64,000 nt of DNA from Ifrita kowaldi (lineage: Eukaryota; Chordata; Aves; Passeriformes; Cinclosomatidae). Each line of letters begins with the position of its first letter. The stretch's first letter is position 1. Positions 1 through 13,000 of this stretch are shown here, in pieces. The stretch is from contig VZRS01001727.1 in NCBI GenBank assembly GCA_013398055.1, forward strand, positions 441,087-505,086, written 5' to 3'. Below the pieces are notes generated by a model. That model was not told the origin of the DNA. It made no database searches and saw nothing but the letters and a program-made list of their open reading frames with translations. Made by a program: the position numbers and the translations under genes.

Positions 1-2970
1 CATCTTAGCCTGAAACAGGACTTCGTAACTATTGGTGATTGCGTTCAACATCATGTCCAAATCTGTCACTGTATGAATCAAGAGAACCTCCCGTCAGTGT
101 CTTAAGTATGAAAGCATTTTAGCTGGGTATCAGTTCTGAACACCAGTCATTAGGAGAGTCCTGTATTCTCTGACTGTTTGTATAAAGATGATGAACATAT
201 TTAGACCTTAAACAGTCTGGCCAGTTTTTTAGTTTCCACTTCCTATACTAAGTACTTGGGTCAATTAATTTTTTCTTACTACAGACCTGTTCTCTTAGTT
301 GTGTGGTAAGATGCATACCGAGGACTGAATTTAAATGGAATTTTAAAAACTGGACCACAGTTTTGGAAATGCTTGGGCCACAAGGAGGCACTGGTGTAAG
401 AGATTCAATTTTGAGAAAAAATAAGCCTATTTGGAGTTTGAGGGCTTTGCGAAGTTCTTCATCTTGCTGTTATTTAGGTGTCTGACTCAGTACAAATTTT
501 CCTTTGGAAAACCTTGCTTCTAGGTATCTTAAGGATCCATAACCATCTATAGTCTCCATGTTTGTTTTACATGAAGGAAATGGAAAGGATAGAGCACTTC
601 AACAAGTATGCAGTGACTGATCAGGAGGCAGAGCGTTCCAATGGTCGTACAAGTGTTCCATAAAACATCTGTTGCCTACGCAACAAAAGTAAAGCACAGA
701 GTAAAAAAGTAAAGCCTTTTCAGTCAAATACCTTTTTTTTTTTTCTTACATACCAACTTCCTTTTGGCTTCTGCACCGTTGCAGGGTTGAGCTATATATC
801 TCCACTCAGTTCAGGCTAATTCTCTGAAGTATCTCCTTAAGTTTCGTTTGAAATGTTGCTGAGGACAGAACTTCCCCTTGCTCTTAAAGAGATGCTACTA
901 TATTGTCATGCATTAATTGTCAAGTACATGCAATAATTGAGGGGTTTTTGCATATCTCTTTCTGATTTCTTGCTGTAATCTGTACATATAACCAGTTTTG
1001 CCAGATTAAGCATTTGACCTTCCAGTGTTACAGCACCTCAAATCTGTGAAAGAAGACTCTGAAAAAGCTGTACAAACACTGTAGTGATGCCTCTGAATGT
1101 TGAAAACTTCATTCTTTCCTTGTTTTGGGGAGTCAAGTTGCCAGAGCTGCAAAGACATGAATTATTTCTGATGTAGGAAAGTCTGGTGCCCCGTTATTGT
1201 CTCTACAGAATGTAGCAAAGAGATGGCAATACTTTATCCATTATTCATTTACTCTGCAGTCTGCATTCATGACCGCTTTGGGATATTACTATAACCAGTT
1301 CTGTGCTTACAAGAAAGTAAGCTGTTTCTTAGCACTGCAAGGTTATTCCTTCTTTTTGCTGGGCAGTGTCTTCCTTTAAATACCATCTAAGCTGGCTTTT
1401 CAACAGCGAGAGTCAGTATCCTTTCCCTGTTTGTTTTTTTTTACTCTACCTGTTCTCATTAATTTGACTCTGACTTCATTTGTAGGGAATGAATCATAAG
1501 TGCACAGTTTAATTACGTTATTATAATAGTCATCCAATCCACTTAAGCATAAAAAAAAAAAAAGTAGAGTTAGTTTTTCACTGTGAGCACACACTTCTGG
1601 CAAAAAAACCAGCTAAGTACATGAAAAGTGACATTTCTGATTAGCATAACCAAAAGATGGCAGTCGTCCCTCTGCCATTAGCTCAGTGTATGGTTGTACT
1701 GATTCTGATGGCCATCACCAATAACAATAATAAGAGGAGTAATAAAGCAACATTTTTTGTTGGATACACTTTTAAATAGTTTTTAAATTGTTGCATTATG
1801 CAGATTCCATATTCCCTACCACTTCTTTCTGCCCTTGTTAAGTGAATGTGTTGACCATTGGATATTTGCCACCTGAACTGCAAATGGGTAGACAAGATGG
1901 CCATTTTAAAAAGAGATCAGTGAAGACTAAGGTCCTTCAGCTAGAAAATGTGGGGCCCAGAACTCTTCATGTAAAAGAAGCTACAGCCATCTAACCAGGG
2001 TGAAGATCTCTATGTTGTTTGTTGTGGGGTAAATTGGCTTTGAAAAATTTTATCTTTCCAAGGTTTCTTATTTTTTTTATGAAATCTTAGTGATGATTTT
2101 AAGGTACTCATCAAACTAATGTAAGTAAGGTGTGGGGTGAGAGGCTATTGATTGCCAAGAGCATCTTTAAAAAATCCCTGCATTTTTAAATGGAAGAAGT
2201 TCCTCTCAATTAACTCAAAAGCAAGCCTTGCAACACCAGGATGCAACTAGTCCTCACTTTCTGGATACCTGCTAAGAACTGGAGATTGTGGTAGATTGTG
2301 TAAAAACATGAACCACAGAACACAGCTCAAATAAATCTTGTTCATGGTGGGTATTAATCTGCTTTGTAGTTGGCATTTAAATAGCCCATTCTTGCCTTTC
2401 ACAGAATGTTACACAATTTTATGGATAAATTCAATGTATTCTATTAAAATAGATTTGAATTAAAAACTTGATCACATCATTTTATCAGAATCCAATCAGT
2501 TTAGGAAAGACAGTGATTACAGCAGACTACATAGAAATACTTTGTGTTTTATTGAGCACTGTGAATTTCTGAGCACATGCACAGTGGACATTTACAGGCA
2601 GTAAATACACATGGTAAAACAACATCATAGCTACTCTGTGGGTTGTCAAGTTAAAACTCCCTCCCCCCTCCAGGGTAAAGAATAAGCAGTGGTAGCACAG
2701 TCATTTTATCTAGATTAACGGTCCTTTCTGCATAACTTTCAGATTCCATCCATATCTATGAAAAATGAAAAAAGACTGAAAAATGACCAGCCTGTCTGCC
2801 TTCCAGTTGTAACTCAGGCCTGCTGTTTGCTAGCAGACCTTTGTCTGCATGAGTGAGTTTTCTTGTAGGTTAAAGAGACTGAATTCCCTCTTCCCCCTCC
2901 CTCCGATCCCGAGCCTGCAGGGCAGACAGACAGAAGCACACATATGATTAATACAGCACAGCTGCAGAAG

Positions 2971-3012
2971 TGACTCATTTGCATATGTATTAATAGAGGC
3001 AAAAACAACAAT
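2971..3012. promoter_or_regulatory. Overlapping AP-1 and octamer motifs with nearby SOX-type site
   Basis: TGACTCA (2971-2977, AP-1 consensus) shares its last base with ATTTGCAT (2977-2984, POU octamer), and AACAAT (3007-3012, SOX core) lies 22 bp further on. A CT-rich, more GC-rich stretch precedes it (2890-2925). Perfect motifs this close suggest an enhancer element, but there is no direct evidence of function. Confidence 0.25.
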
Positions 3013-5102
3013 TCAATTACATACAGAGAGATTCTGCATGCTAAGGAACATATGCATATAGCCTGGAAAAAGTGCAGCCAGCATTCTCTCTGACTTTCCT
3101 GAGCTCACATGGGCCAGAGTCAGAGCCCAGCAGTTTTCAAGAGATCCCTTTTAAGAAGAACCTGTTACAAGATGCTTATGCAGCTATTACTCCTCCTCCC
3201 CCCACCCCCTGGGTTCCTAGAAGACGTTTGACATTTGGGCAATGGAAATAGCACGTCTTTTCTGTGTTATTTCCTGTTTACCAGCTTTCAGCTTTATAGT
3301 GTTGTCTCTTTACATACAAGCCCCAGCATGAGGATAGCAAGTCCTTTGCCTCGTCTTCTGTAAGCACACATTTATTCTATTTTTCTTTCACCTCATCACT
3401 TGTGTTGTTTCCATTTTGCTTTGTCCTTCTCTGCCACAAGATTTCTCTTCTCTTCTTCTGAATTAGCACAAGATGACCATTTCTATGCCTTTTTCTTGTA
3501 GTGACCGTGTATATCTGATCATAATATAATTCAGTGGTTTTCTGCTAGGGGACCATTAATCTTTTTAATGGATATGAAAGGTGTCTCAGAGAAGTTAACC
3601 TGTTTTAGGTAGACTGTTCTATCATGACACATTGGTCTTTGTCTCTGCTAAGAAAGTTGTGGAGTTCTCAAATGGAAAAGATGAAAACCCGCAGGTGTTC
3701 AGTGGTTCATACTACAGCTGATGGGGATCTTGATAACTGGTACAGAATCTGATTCTAGTAATAGAAACAGATGTTCTCTGAATCTCATAGGAATTCATTA
3801 GGGAGTAATTTTGAGCAGCTTTCAAAAGCAGGTTGGAAGTATTGCAGCACTGGAACTTATGCTATAGGAACACTTAAGCCACAGACAAGTTTTTTTAGCC
3901 GTAAGTTATTCCCTATGCTACTTCGTGTTTTAACTAAAACACCATGTATGTACTCAGTATGCTTTTCATACAGGCCGTTCACACACTGTAATATGCAATA
4001 AAATGTTAGGCTATGATCCATACCCAGTATCCTAATTTCTGGAAAAGCGAGACATTTAACACTGACCTTCATGGACTAGTTAAATAGAGCTCTATTTCAA
4101 CTTGAGATAACAAGTCACTAAAAACTTTTGGAAACCTGACAAAGCCATTAAGATGCCCAACTGTCTTGTTTGGGTGGCAACCCTCTGTGTTTCAAGCAGC
4201 CTAAATTACTGGCCATTTGTTTGAAATGTCTTGGTGGTGTGAGCAGGGAAAATAGGTCATGCAGGGAAGAGTGTGTAACTGTCTGGCAAGCGTGCTTGTG
4301 AGGTCAGGTCATCCTTAATTTCTTTTCTCTTGCAAAAATGTTACACTTCTTTCTTTTTGGGGTTAGCCTGACAGACGGAAGCAGATACTCCTTGATTATT
4401 TATAAGGCATTAATTTTAGATGAACATTGCTGAAGTAACTGACATCATAAGTAGTTTTAGCAGCCAGCAGAAAAGCCTATTTGCAGATTGGAATATGACA
4501 GTCTTCACTTACACAACGTCCTAAAACAAAGTCTAAGTGTTTGAAAGAAGAGACAAGGAGTGGAGGCATCGGTATCAGCTAGGACTTCGTTTATACTTCT
4601 GTGCGATAGAGCTGAGACTTTGGATCACTGGAATTGTGTTGTTGAAGCTGTGAGTTCAACCAGCTACAAGACAAAACCAGTGTCAAAATTGCAGCAGTGG
4701 CAGCACCTGCCTGCCAGTGTTTTAAGCCAGGGTGGGGAAAAACCATCTGAGAATTCTTAACACTGCCCCAAAGTAACTTCTGTTGAAGAAGAAGTAAATA
4801 GCAACCCTTGTACATACCTTGAGATGCTTCCGTCCCTATACTGGCAACGGTGCAGACCTATGAGATGTTTGTGTTTCACATTGTTTCATGGCTTACATTC
4901 ATTGGGAATTAATGCTCCTGGGAAAGGTCTGTATGAAAAATCTGGTAACAGAACCAAAAAAACTTTTTTCTTCCCACCTACTTTATGTCCTTTGCACATT
5001 CCAGACACTGGGTTTTGAAAGAGTTGGCTTATGCTACTGGTTTTCCTATTATGTTGTTTGCTCTTTTCAGAGAGATGTTGCTGAAAAGAAGATTATATAA
5101 TC

Positions 5103-5213
5103 ATGCAAATCAGATTGTATAATCCTGAGCAAACTGTCCAGCGGGGGGAGAGGAGGGGAAACCACACCGAGTGGAGCTTGGCTGGCTGTGGGGGAACTCG
5201 CTCCGAAACCACA
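5103..5213. promoter_or_regulatory. Octamer plus two RUNX-type sites in a GC-richer patch
   Basis: A perfect octamer ATGCAAAT (5103-5110) is followed by two AACCACA RUNX-type motifs (5160-5166 and 5207-5213) within a G-rich patch containing GCGGGGGGAGAGGAGGGG. The patch has more CpG and GC than its surroundings. It could be an enhancer or a minor promoter; no TATA box or clear initiator is visible. Confidence 0.22.
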
Positions 5214-6780
5214 AACTGGGAGGGTTATGGGCCTCCTGTAAAACATGAGAGCTGCAGTCAGACTAGGAAATTTTTCTGAATATTTCTGTAGTTCATTGTC
5301 TTCATGCAGAACTCTGCCAGTAGTGTGTATTTACAGTCCCCCAGCAGAACATCGTGACAGACAAACACACAGGAAAACTGCAAATCAACATGCACGTGCT
5401 CCAGTGCTTGTGGAACAATGCTACAGATAACAACAGGGAGAAACGCTGACAAACCTACACAAACTAAGTGCTTACTGATACATACTTATTTCTTTAGGTA
5501 CACTAATCAAATTACTACATTTTATTCATCCGAAAACACAGCACAAGAAATTCTCTCTTGAAGTCTTGCTCTCTGTTTTACTTAGATCAGGTGACATGGT
5601 TTGCTGTTAGATGCAGATTGGTATAATATATGAATGTGTAAGAATTTCAATTTATGTCTTATTTTTTACTACAATCTATTTTATGACCATTCTTTCTTGT
5701 CCAAAGTTTAGGTCGTCCTGAATTGACAAGGCAGAATGGGTTAGAAGTAAACAAACAGAATAGTAAATGTGTGCATGAGGAGTGCATCACTGCCTGTGAT
5801 ATAAATTGCATATGGCAAGAACAGTGCAAGCCTTTAGAAGTTTCTGAACTCTTACCCTCTCTTTTATTAAGTCTGATTCCTTGCCAGGCTTGACAGTTAC
5901 CAGCCAGGATATTTGATCACCCTTTTATGAATGGGGGCTAATACTAGGCACAGTTTGAAACTATGAAATACCTAATTGCTGTAGACTGTAGATCAAAGTG
6001 TTAGACAACAAACCACTGAGGTCAGGATGCTTGTTCTGTTTTTCTTTCCAAAGTCATCAATTGAACTTTTCTCAATAGAGGATACCTTAGTATCAGGAGA
6101 TGTAGCTTTCACAGTGTTAAACTTAATTATTCTGTTGTGCCTGGGTAGCGTAAGCTTGTTCTTGAAGTTAAGTCAGAGTGCAATTTCTTCCCCAATGTGT
6201 AGGCTCAGTTTCCTCAAATCCTTTTTCTCTTTTCAGAGGTTCTTAATGCTTTCAGCTCTAGTGAATTTTGTAAGATCAATCTGAACAAGAAAATTTGAGG
6301 CAACAATACCTGTAGCTCCTGGTAGTCTCAAGACTAGCTTTTAAATTTTACAATCTGCATGAGCTCTGCTCACTGGAGTCTAATACCTAGACTAGCTTCT
6401 GAGTACCTCTTTCACTTTGCATAGCTGCCTCATTTGTTTGCCATTTTTACCAGTGGTCTGTTTTTGTTTCATTCATTGGATAACTAAGGAAAAAAGTAGT
6501 GCAGACTACTGGATTTACATTTCTTAACCCTTAGCCATAGAGACTGGTCACATCACAGATGGGTTACCTGACTGGAAATACGCTGCAAATTTGTTAAGTC
6601 ATCTATCTTGGAGGCTGACAGACTCTGGAATTACAGAGAGCAGGGCTGTCAGAATGCTACTGTGTGAGTTGTCTTTCCTTAATGGGCAAACATGCAAAGG
6701 GAACTAAAAAGCAAAAGAAAAGGCATGTATGCAAGAAAGAAAAAATGGTTTTTAAAAAGTGTGTGTTTTTAAGCTGAGGG

Positions 6781-6834
6781 AAGCTTAGAAATCAATATCC
6801 TTTGATTAAGCTTAGAAATCAGTATGCTTTGATT
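6781..6834. repeat. Tandem duplication, 2 x 27 bp
   Basis: AAGCTTAGAAATCAATATCC + TTTGATT (6781-6807) is followed at once by a second copy (6808-6834) with two substitutions (CAGTATGC for CAATATCC). A small recent local duplication. Confidence 0.92.
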
Positions 6835-7892
6835 ATCAATACAACAGGAAAGCGGTAAGAAAGTTTCAAACACTGTCATGGTAGTAGAAAGTGAGATTTT
6901 CAGAAGCATTTTCCACCTAGATCTGCACCTCTGTGTCTTGCTGTTTACACTGATTTCTCTCTCTGTTTAAAATCTGCATTGCAGCAGAGGCTTCTCGCTG
7001 TATCGCAAGCTGTACTTTGCTTTAGGAACCACAGCTGTGCCACATCCTGCACCAGCAGCCACTGACAGGGGCAATCTGTTTGTGGCATATTGAGGTACTC
7101 AAATTGTCTTTGGGGACTGCTGTGGAGTGGTTTTTTCCAGCTCCTTCCTATAGGTACAGTATCTGTTTCTCCCAAAGGGGGTGGGGCTGCCAGTTTGTGC
7201 TCAAAGGGATGAGCTTAATCCCTCAAAGACATGGGGTGCCATGAGGGATAGTACGTATGCCCCTGCCTGATATGCTCAGGGCTCCAAAAAAGCATCATTC
7301 CTGTATGTCTCCCTCTGGATGCAGGGCTGGGGAAGGATGCCTGTCCCTCCACACACCCAGGGAGCAAAACTAGTGGCTTTCTGCCCTTCCAAAGGTGAAG
7401 TGTCATCTCTGCAGGTCACTCCTCTCTCCATGGTGGAATGTGAAAATTGCACCTGGCAACAAATCCTTTTCTCTTCCTTTCCCCTTCTGTGGCTCAAAAG
7501 TCTTTATAAATTATAACAGTGTGTTCTCCGTTAATACACTACAACAGTACTGCTTGTGATAGTGTTATGAAAGTGTTTTAGGCCATTGCCATAGAATACA
7601 GCAGCATATTTTTTCGTTAAGGGAACCAAATGGATCTAGCTGAATTTGGCACAAGAACATGGCTGAAGTCCTAGTTTATCTCTCCTGTAGATTTTACCAT
7701 TAAACTCTGAACTTCTGAAAATTAGAAAATTCACATTAGAAACACTGATAGGTGTGCTACATTTTATAGCAGTTTAAACTGTCCTTAAAAATCTCTTGCT
7801 TTCTCCACAGTAGTTGTGCATTAGTATTTGTTCAATATTCTAATTTTTTTTTACAAACTAGGGCTTATTGGTGTTGAGGGTAAGCAATAGAT

Positions 7893-8506
7893 AAGAATCA
7901 TAGAATCACAGAATGGCCTGTGTTGGGAGACACCTTAGACATCACCTATTTCCAACCCCCCTGCTGTGGGCAGGGGCACCTTCCACTAGCGCAGGTTGCT
8001 CAGAGCCCCATCCAACCTGGCCTAGAACACTTTCAGGGATGGGGCAGCCGCAGCTTCCGTGGGCAACCTGTACCAGGGCCTCACCACTGGAAAATTTCTT
8101 CCTAATACCTAATCTCCACCTACTCTTTGTCAGTTTGAAGCCATTCTCCCCTTGTCTTGTAACTACATGCTCCTCCATCCTTCCTGGAGGCTCCTTTCAG
8201 GTACTGGAAGGCCACATTTAGATCACCTCAAAGCCTTCTCTTTTCCAGGCTGAACAATCCCACTTCTCTCAGCCTTTCCTTGTAGGAGAGATGCTTCATT
8301 CCCACAGTGAACTTTGTGTCGTCCTCTGGACTCACTCCATCAGGTTCATGTCCTTCCTGTGCTGGGACCTCGGGGCTGGAGGCAGCGCTGCAGGTGGGGT
8401 CTCACCTGAGCAGGGCAGAGGGGCAAAGTCCCCTTGCTCAGGCATTTGATTTAACTCACTCTCCTGCTATGCCAATAGCTGCCTCGGAATACAGTTCCTT
8501 TCAGGG
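7893..8506 (-). mobile_element. CR1 non-LTR retrotransposon fragment (3' end)
   Basis: Starts with AGAATCATAGAATCACAGAAT, the complement of the CR1 tail repeat, so the element lies on the minus strand with its 3' end at the left. It continues with typical CR1 3'-region text: the CCTGCTGTGGGCAGGGGCACC and AGGTTGCTCAGAGCCCCATCC blocks, TTCCAGGCTGAACAATCCCA, and CTGCAGGTGGGGTCTCACC near 8400. The match fades near 8506. The copy is 5'-truncated, the usual form for CR1, and keeps no usable reverse transcriptase frame. Short plus-strand frames inside it (around 7913-8221 and 8307-8567) are not genes. Confidence 0.93.
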
Positions 8507-8734
8507 CTACCATCCCTACTTATCCCATTATCATGGCAGCTTTGCCTCTTGCTGTACACTGATCTGATACAGTGGTGGTGAGAGTAATTCAGACAGTGTG
8601 TATCAATGTGTGTTTGGGAAAGATTTTTAAAGAGCACTGAAGGGATTTGGGAGCCCAGCAATAATTAATTTCTTACGGCGGCTTTGAAAATGGGATATGC
8701 AACATTCTCACTTAATCGTTCCTCCTTTCCGCAG

Positions 8735-8806
8735 CTGTGTTATTTTTTTCATGTTTTGTTGTGTGGAAAGGAAACAGTCGTCAAAATTCTATCAGTCCGT
8801 TTGATG
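8735..8806 (+). other. Candidate unannotated cassette exon (72 nt, in frame)
   Basis: A good acceptor (CGTTCCTCCTTTCCGCAG ending 8734) and a near-consensus donor (GATG|GTGAGT at 8807) enclose 72 nt with no stop in the phase-0 frame of this intron. Its 24 residues, starting LCYFFHVLLCGKETVVK, are hydrophobic and unlike the rest of SOX5. It sits in the longest open frame of the window (8684-9142). Pure prediction: no such SOX5 exon is known to me, and chance pairs of this quality occur. Confidence 0.15.
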
Positions 8807-10014
8807 GTGAGTTGGTGTTCGTTTGTTAATGCAGTTTTCATTGGATGCAGTGAAAGACACAAGTGCTTAACATTTCCTGCGTCTAGTCCAAGCTGGCCAG
8901 ACTCACATTTGTATGGTAGCTTGTGTTTTACATTAAGTGGGGAAAAAGAGAGAGTGAGCATCATTTCCCAGTATTTCATGTTGTGTCCTAGGATGTCATA
9001 TCCTGCATACTTGTTCTTTAGAATTTTGTTATCACACAGGTGTGGGACTCCAACCAAACTGAAAGCTGCCCCAAAAACAGTGTTGAGGACCCTGATTCTT
9101 ACCCTGCTGTGTGGGTGTGGGGAGATGGGCCTGTGTACATAACCTGAGCTCAGACAGAAGAAGTTAGAAGGGATTCTAAAAAGAACCGTGGCCTGCGCAG
9201 TTAAAACTCAAAGTATTCTGGTTAGATTTAAGCATTTCTAAAGTCTGATTTCTTTTATTTTCTTGCAACAGTTCACTCATATTACTTTATTTCACTTCCC
9301 ATTAATTGCTCCTCTGAAGCAAGTCCTTAAGGGATATAGGATAGGTAGATGCTTGCACAGCAAATGTTTCTTTCATATCACACTGGGTGGCATTACAGGT
9401 TTGATTTCACTAAAAGGTATTGTTCCCCATCAAGTGTGGAAAGAAATTACTACTGAAAACAGAGGAAATGTTAGCTTTTTTTAAAAAGCTGATTTGTCAC
9501 TTTCCTCATTGACTATGAACTGAATAGACTTCTAACCCTTAAAATACTTTCTCCCCCCTTTTCCTTTTTATTGCCTGGAATCTTAAGAGCTTGATCATTT
9601 GCAGTCATAAAATGAAAATATACACCAAACCCTCAAAGGGCAAGTATGAAATTAAATTATATTTGGGCAGCTGTAACCTTTTAAAATGATCAGATTCCAG
9701 TTAATGTATTTCTTCCTGTTCTGAATGCTGCCATGGTGTTTGATGGCGGGAAGCAGTCCAAAGGGCATTGGGAGATAATAAATTCACTGGAAATTTCACC
9801 CTGAGGCAAGCCTTGATACACCAAGGCTTCCATTTAGCAGGACTGACCTAAAAATCTTGTCACATCCAAAGGTCACTTAGGTTGGGGTTGGTGTGTCCCA
9901 TCTATCTTTCCCTGGTGCAAAGAATGACAGCTGAGCTCATAAACAGCCATCAGAATGTGGAAGACAAGCAGCAGGGAGAGCGAGGAAGGATAATACTGCA
10001 GACAACTTCTTAGA

Positions 10015-10041
10015 TTTCCTAGGCCAGTTTCCTAGGCCAGT
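10015..10041. repeat. Tandem duplication, 2 x ~13 bp
   Basis: TTTCCTAGGCCAG is repeated as TTTCCTAGGCCAG, sharing the flanking T run. Each copy contains the palindrome CCTAGG. Confidence 0.8.
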
Positions 10042-13000
10042 GAGACCAGATACCATCTGTGGGGCTGCTTGTTTCAGCTACTTTAGAAGTGGCAACTCAG
10101 TTTGAGGAGGTTACAGTTGACTGGGGAAGTCTGAAACAAGGGAGTCCCCCCATGTCTGCAAATGGCCTGTGATCCTTCTAGGACACATTATACTGTCCCT
10201 GAACATATCCTACTTGTTACTAGTCTTGTTAGTCAAAACAATTTACAGTTCATACAATGCCTTACTTTCAAGGAGGGTCAAAAGTCTAAAAAAGCTGTCA
10301 GTGATGACACTGATAGGTGTCATCTGTGAGAACAATGATTCTAAGGGAACAATTTGGCACTAATTATAAACAATACTGAAAGGTAAGATATTTTCAATCT
10401 CATGAGAAAATCTGTGATGTACATCCTCTAGGACTTTGCCTATCCTAAGCTTATTAAAATCAGTATAATCCCCTCACACAGTAAATTAAAGGAAAAGGCC
10501 CTTCAGGATGGCTGTTGTCTTTCAGTCAAAGTTTCTGTTTCTGCAATTGAAAGCTCCAGTGGACCCTTCCTATGCTTGCAGTATATTGAATATTAAGGGC
10601 AGGGCTTGGAGTTGCATAATAGAAGTGTATATGAAGGACAAAGATCTAACTTACCATAATTGATCTTCCTTAATTGGGGATGAGCCCTGCAGCATATGTC
10701 CATTGTATCCTAGTGGTGTGAATCTCCTTCTCAAAATTCTCTAAGAGGAAGATGAGAGAGACAGACTGCCAGTCGCTGATGGGATGCAGGAGGCAGAGAT
10801 TCCCTCTTCTACATACTGTCTTGATGGGAAAACAAAATTGTGGTTCAGTGTCCTTCTGGAACGTGATAACACCCCACTGCTGGAAGAAAGATACCGTATA
10901 TGGTATAAGCATTGGTCTGATTCTTTGGGAAACATTAAGTTGAAGATAAAAATTAAAACTAAATTATTAAATAAAATCTCTGTAACCTTGGACATGGGAG
11001 AATGAAATACACACAGTCCAAAATTCACAGGATATTGACTAAGTTAGGTTTTTAACTCCTCCTGGAAATTTGCTGATGTCTCTCCGTGAATTTTAGTAAA
11101 TCAGATCCTTCTGAGGAGGACTGTAAATTGTATGTTCCTTTGCTTGTTAAAACTAAACAGAGTATAACTGTTATTTTCAGAAGTATTTCACACATTCTTA
11201 CAAACATACTATATTTGAAGCAAACACAGTAAAGAAGGGCAAGATTGGCCAGCTGTCAGTGTTTGTCTTCATTTTCCTTGGGTTCACACTCTATGTTAAC
11301 ATATATGTTCTCCGCACAAAGCCAAAGTAATTTGCAAGCAACTTTGGAGGAGTTATATGCCCTTCCCCACATGTTCTGTCCTGAAAATGCAGCTCTATGC
11401 CTTATCAGTTGGATGACTTTGAGGAAGACAGAGTCACTCTCCATCTGACTTGTATAACAAGAAAAAAGGAGAGCTGTGTTCTTCATGAGATTCAGAGAGG
11501 ACAGATGTATTTCACTTTAAGTTCAGCTGCTGCCACAAAATTTTAAAAAATGACATAGACGTGCTGAGCACAGACTAGCTACTTTTTTCCTGTTTTTTTT
11601 ATTAGGATGGTGGGGTGAGAATACCTTTAGCCATGGATGCCTAACATGTATAATTCATGTGGCATAGTATTGCAAGTACCATTCTAGTTTTTATAAAGGG
11701 AGATGAGGTTGATTAGCTCAGACTATTCCTACTTTGTGTCAGTTTTCTACTGTGGTTCAATTTCCTTTTTCATTTTCCTAGGCAATTTCAGTTAGTAAGC
11801 AAGTAATGGTGGACCATAAAGTCAGAATATTTCTGTGATGGCTGGCGGGGCAGCAAAACCAAGTGACTCTGTATTTCTATAGCAGTTGGAATTTTGAGTA
11901 GGAATCAGTGCAGACTTTTAACTCTCTGTGTCAGTAGAGTTTTCCATCCTTGGGAAGTGGGGATATCCCATTGTGCTGGTCTCAGTGTGTTGGTTCCCTA
12001 TGTTTTCATAGCCGTATTCTTTCCATTTCATGCCAGATGACTTTGGACAATTGTCAATGATCCTGATGTTAATGTTGTTAAATACATGATAGAAATATAG
12101 ATGGTGAGAGTAAGGATTGCATTTAAAGGCTGTGATATTGGCAAGTGCTTTTTTGCTACTTTAGACACGGCTTTTATTGTGGTGAATATGATCACATTGA
12201 GCAAAGGCCTGTCCTGTGCCATGGTGTTAACTGGAGAAGTTGAGAGATATTTTGCAGTTGCTGACTTTGGCAAAAACAAGGAGTATCCCTGCGTAATGGA
12301 GGACTGAACTGTTCCTTGCCTTATTCATCCTTCCCACGCTGGAATCACAAACACTGGGTAATGTTAATATTTGTCATGGAAAAATTTAATTGACAGAAAT
12401 GTTTCATATATAAACAATAGAAGGGAGGGCCCAGAGACATTCCCTATTCTGGATTGTTCTGGATTCCGTATCCCTGATAATGATAAAGGAAGGGACTGTA
12501 TGGAGGGTATTATTGCTCTGTGGAGGGAAGCAGGGAGAATCCCTGCTTGACATTCCCAGTCTGGAATGGGGTTAAATTTACCAGTTGCTAATTGAAGAAG
12601 CAATGAGTGCTGTTCGCCCTCCCACTGCAGGGAACAGCCAGTCCTGGAGCAGCACAAAAAGGGTCAATCAAATAGGTCGTACATCATCTGAGGAGGCAGA
12701 TGTTAGAACATATTGTAATGGGTTGCTGTGAGGATGGCTTGTGGAGTACAGGGGTGGGGGAGAGCAGCTATCAGCAATGTTTTCTGTCATGGTCGCTGAA
12801 AATATCCAAGTTTTGAGGAAAGTCTCTGAACACAGGAAATGAAAGCATTAGCATTCCATCTATGTTAGACTTGTGGGCAGAATGACGGAGGTAGAAAAGG
12901 AATAGAAGCATGAGTTCCTCTGTAATACTCAACGTAATACGAGTAAGTCTAGGTATTACCTGTGCTTTGCCAAAGTCACTCTTAGCTTTGGAATGTGTGA

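Noticed and set aside
7862..7879. 18-nt segment with acceptor-like and donor-like ends (GTAAGC)
   Set aside because: So short that chance explains it, and it abuts a CR1 insertion. It shows how often such pairs arise and is a caution for the other microexon candidates.
12028..12307. Overlapping frames on both strands, the plus one opening MVRVRIAFKG
   Set aside because: The opening looks faintly like a glyceraldehyde-3-phosphate dehydrogenase N-terminus, but the glycine-rich NAD motif and everything after it are missing.
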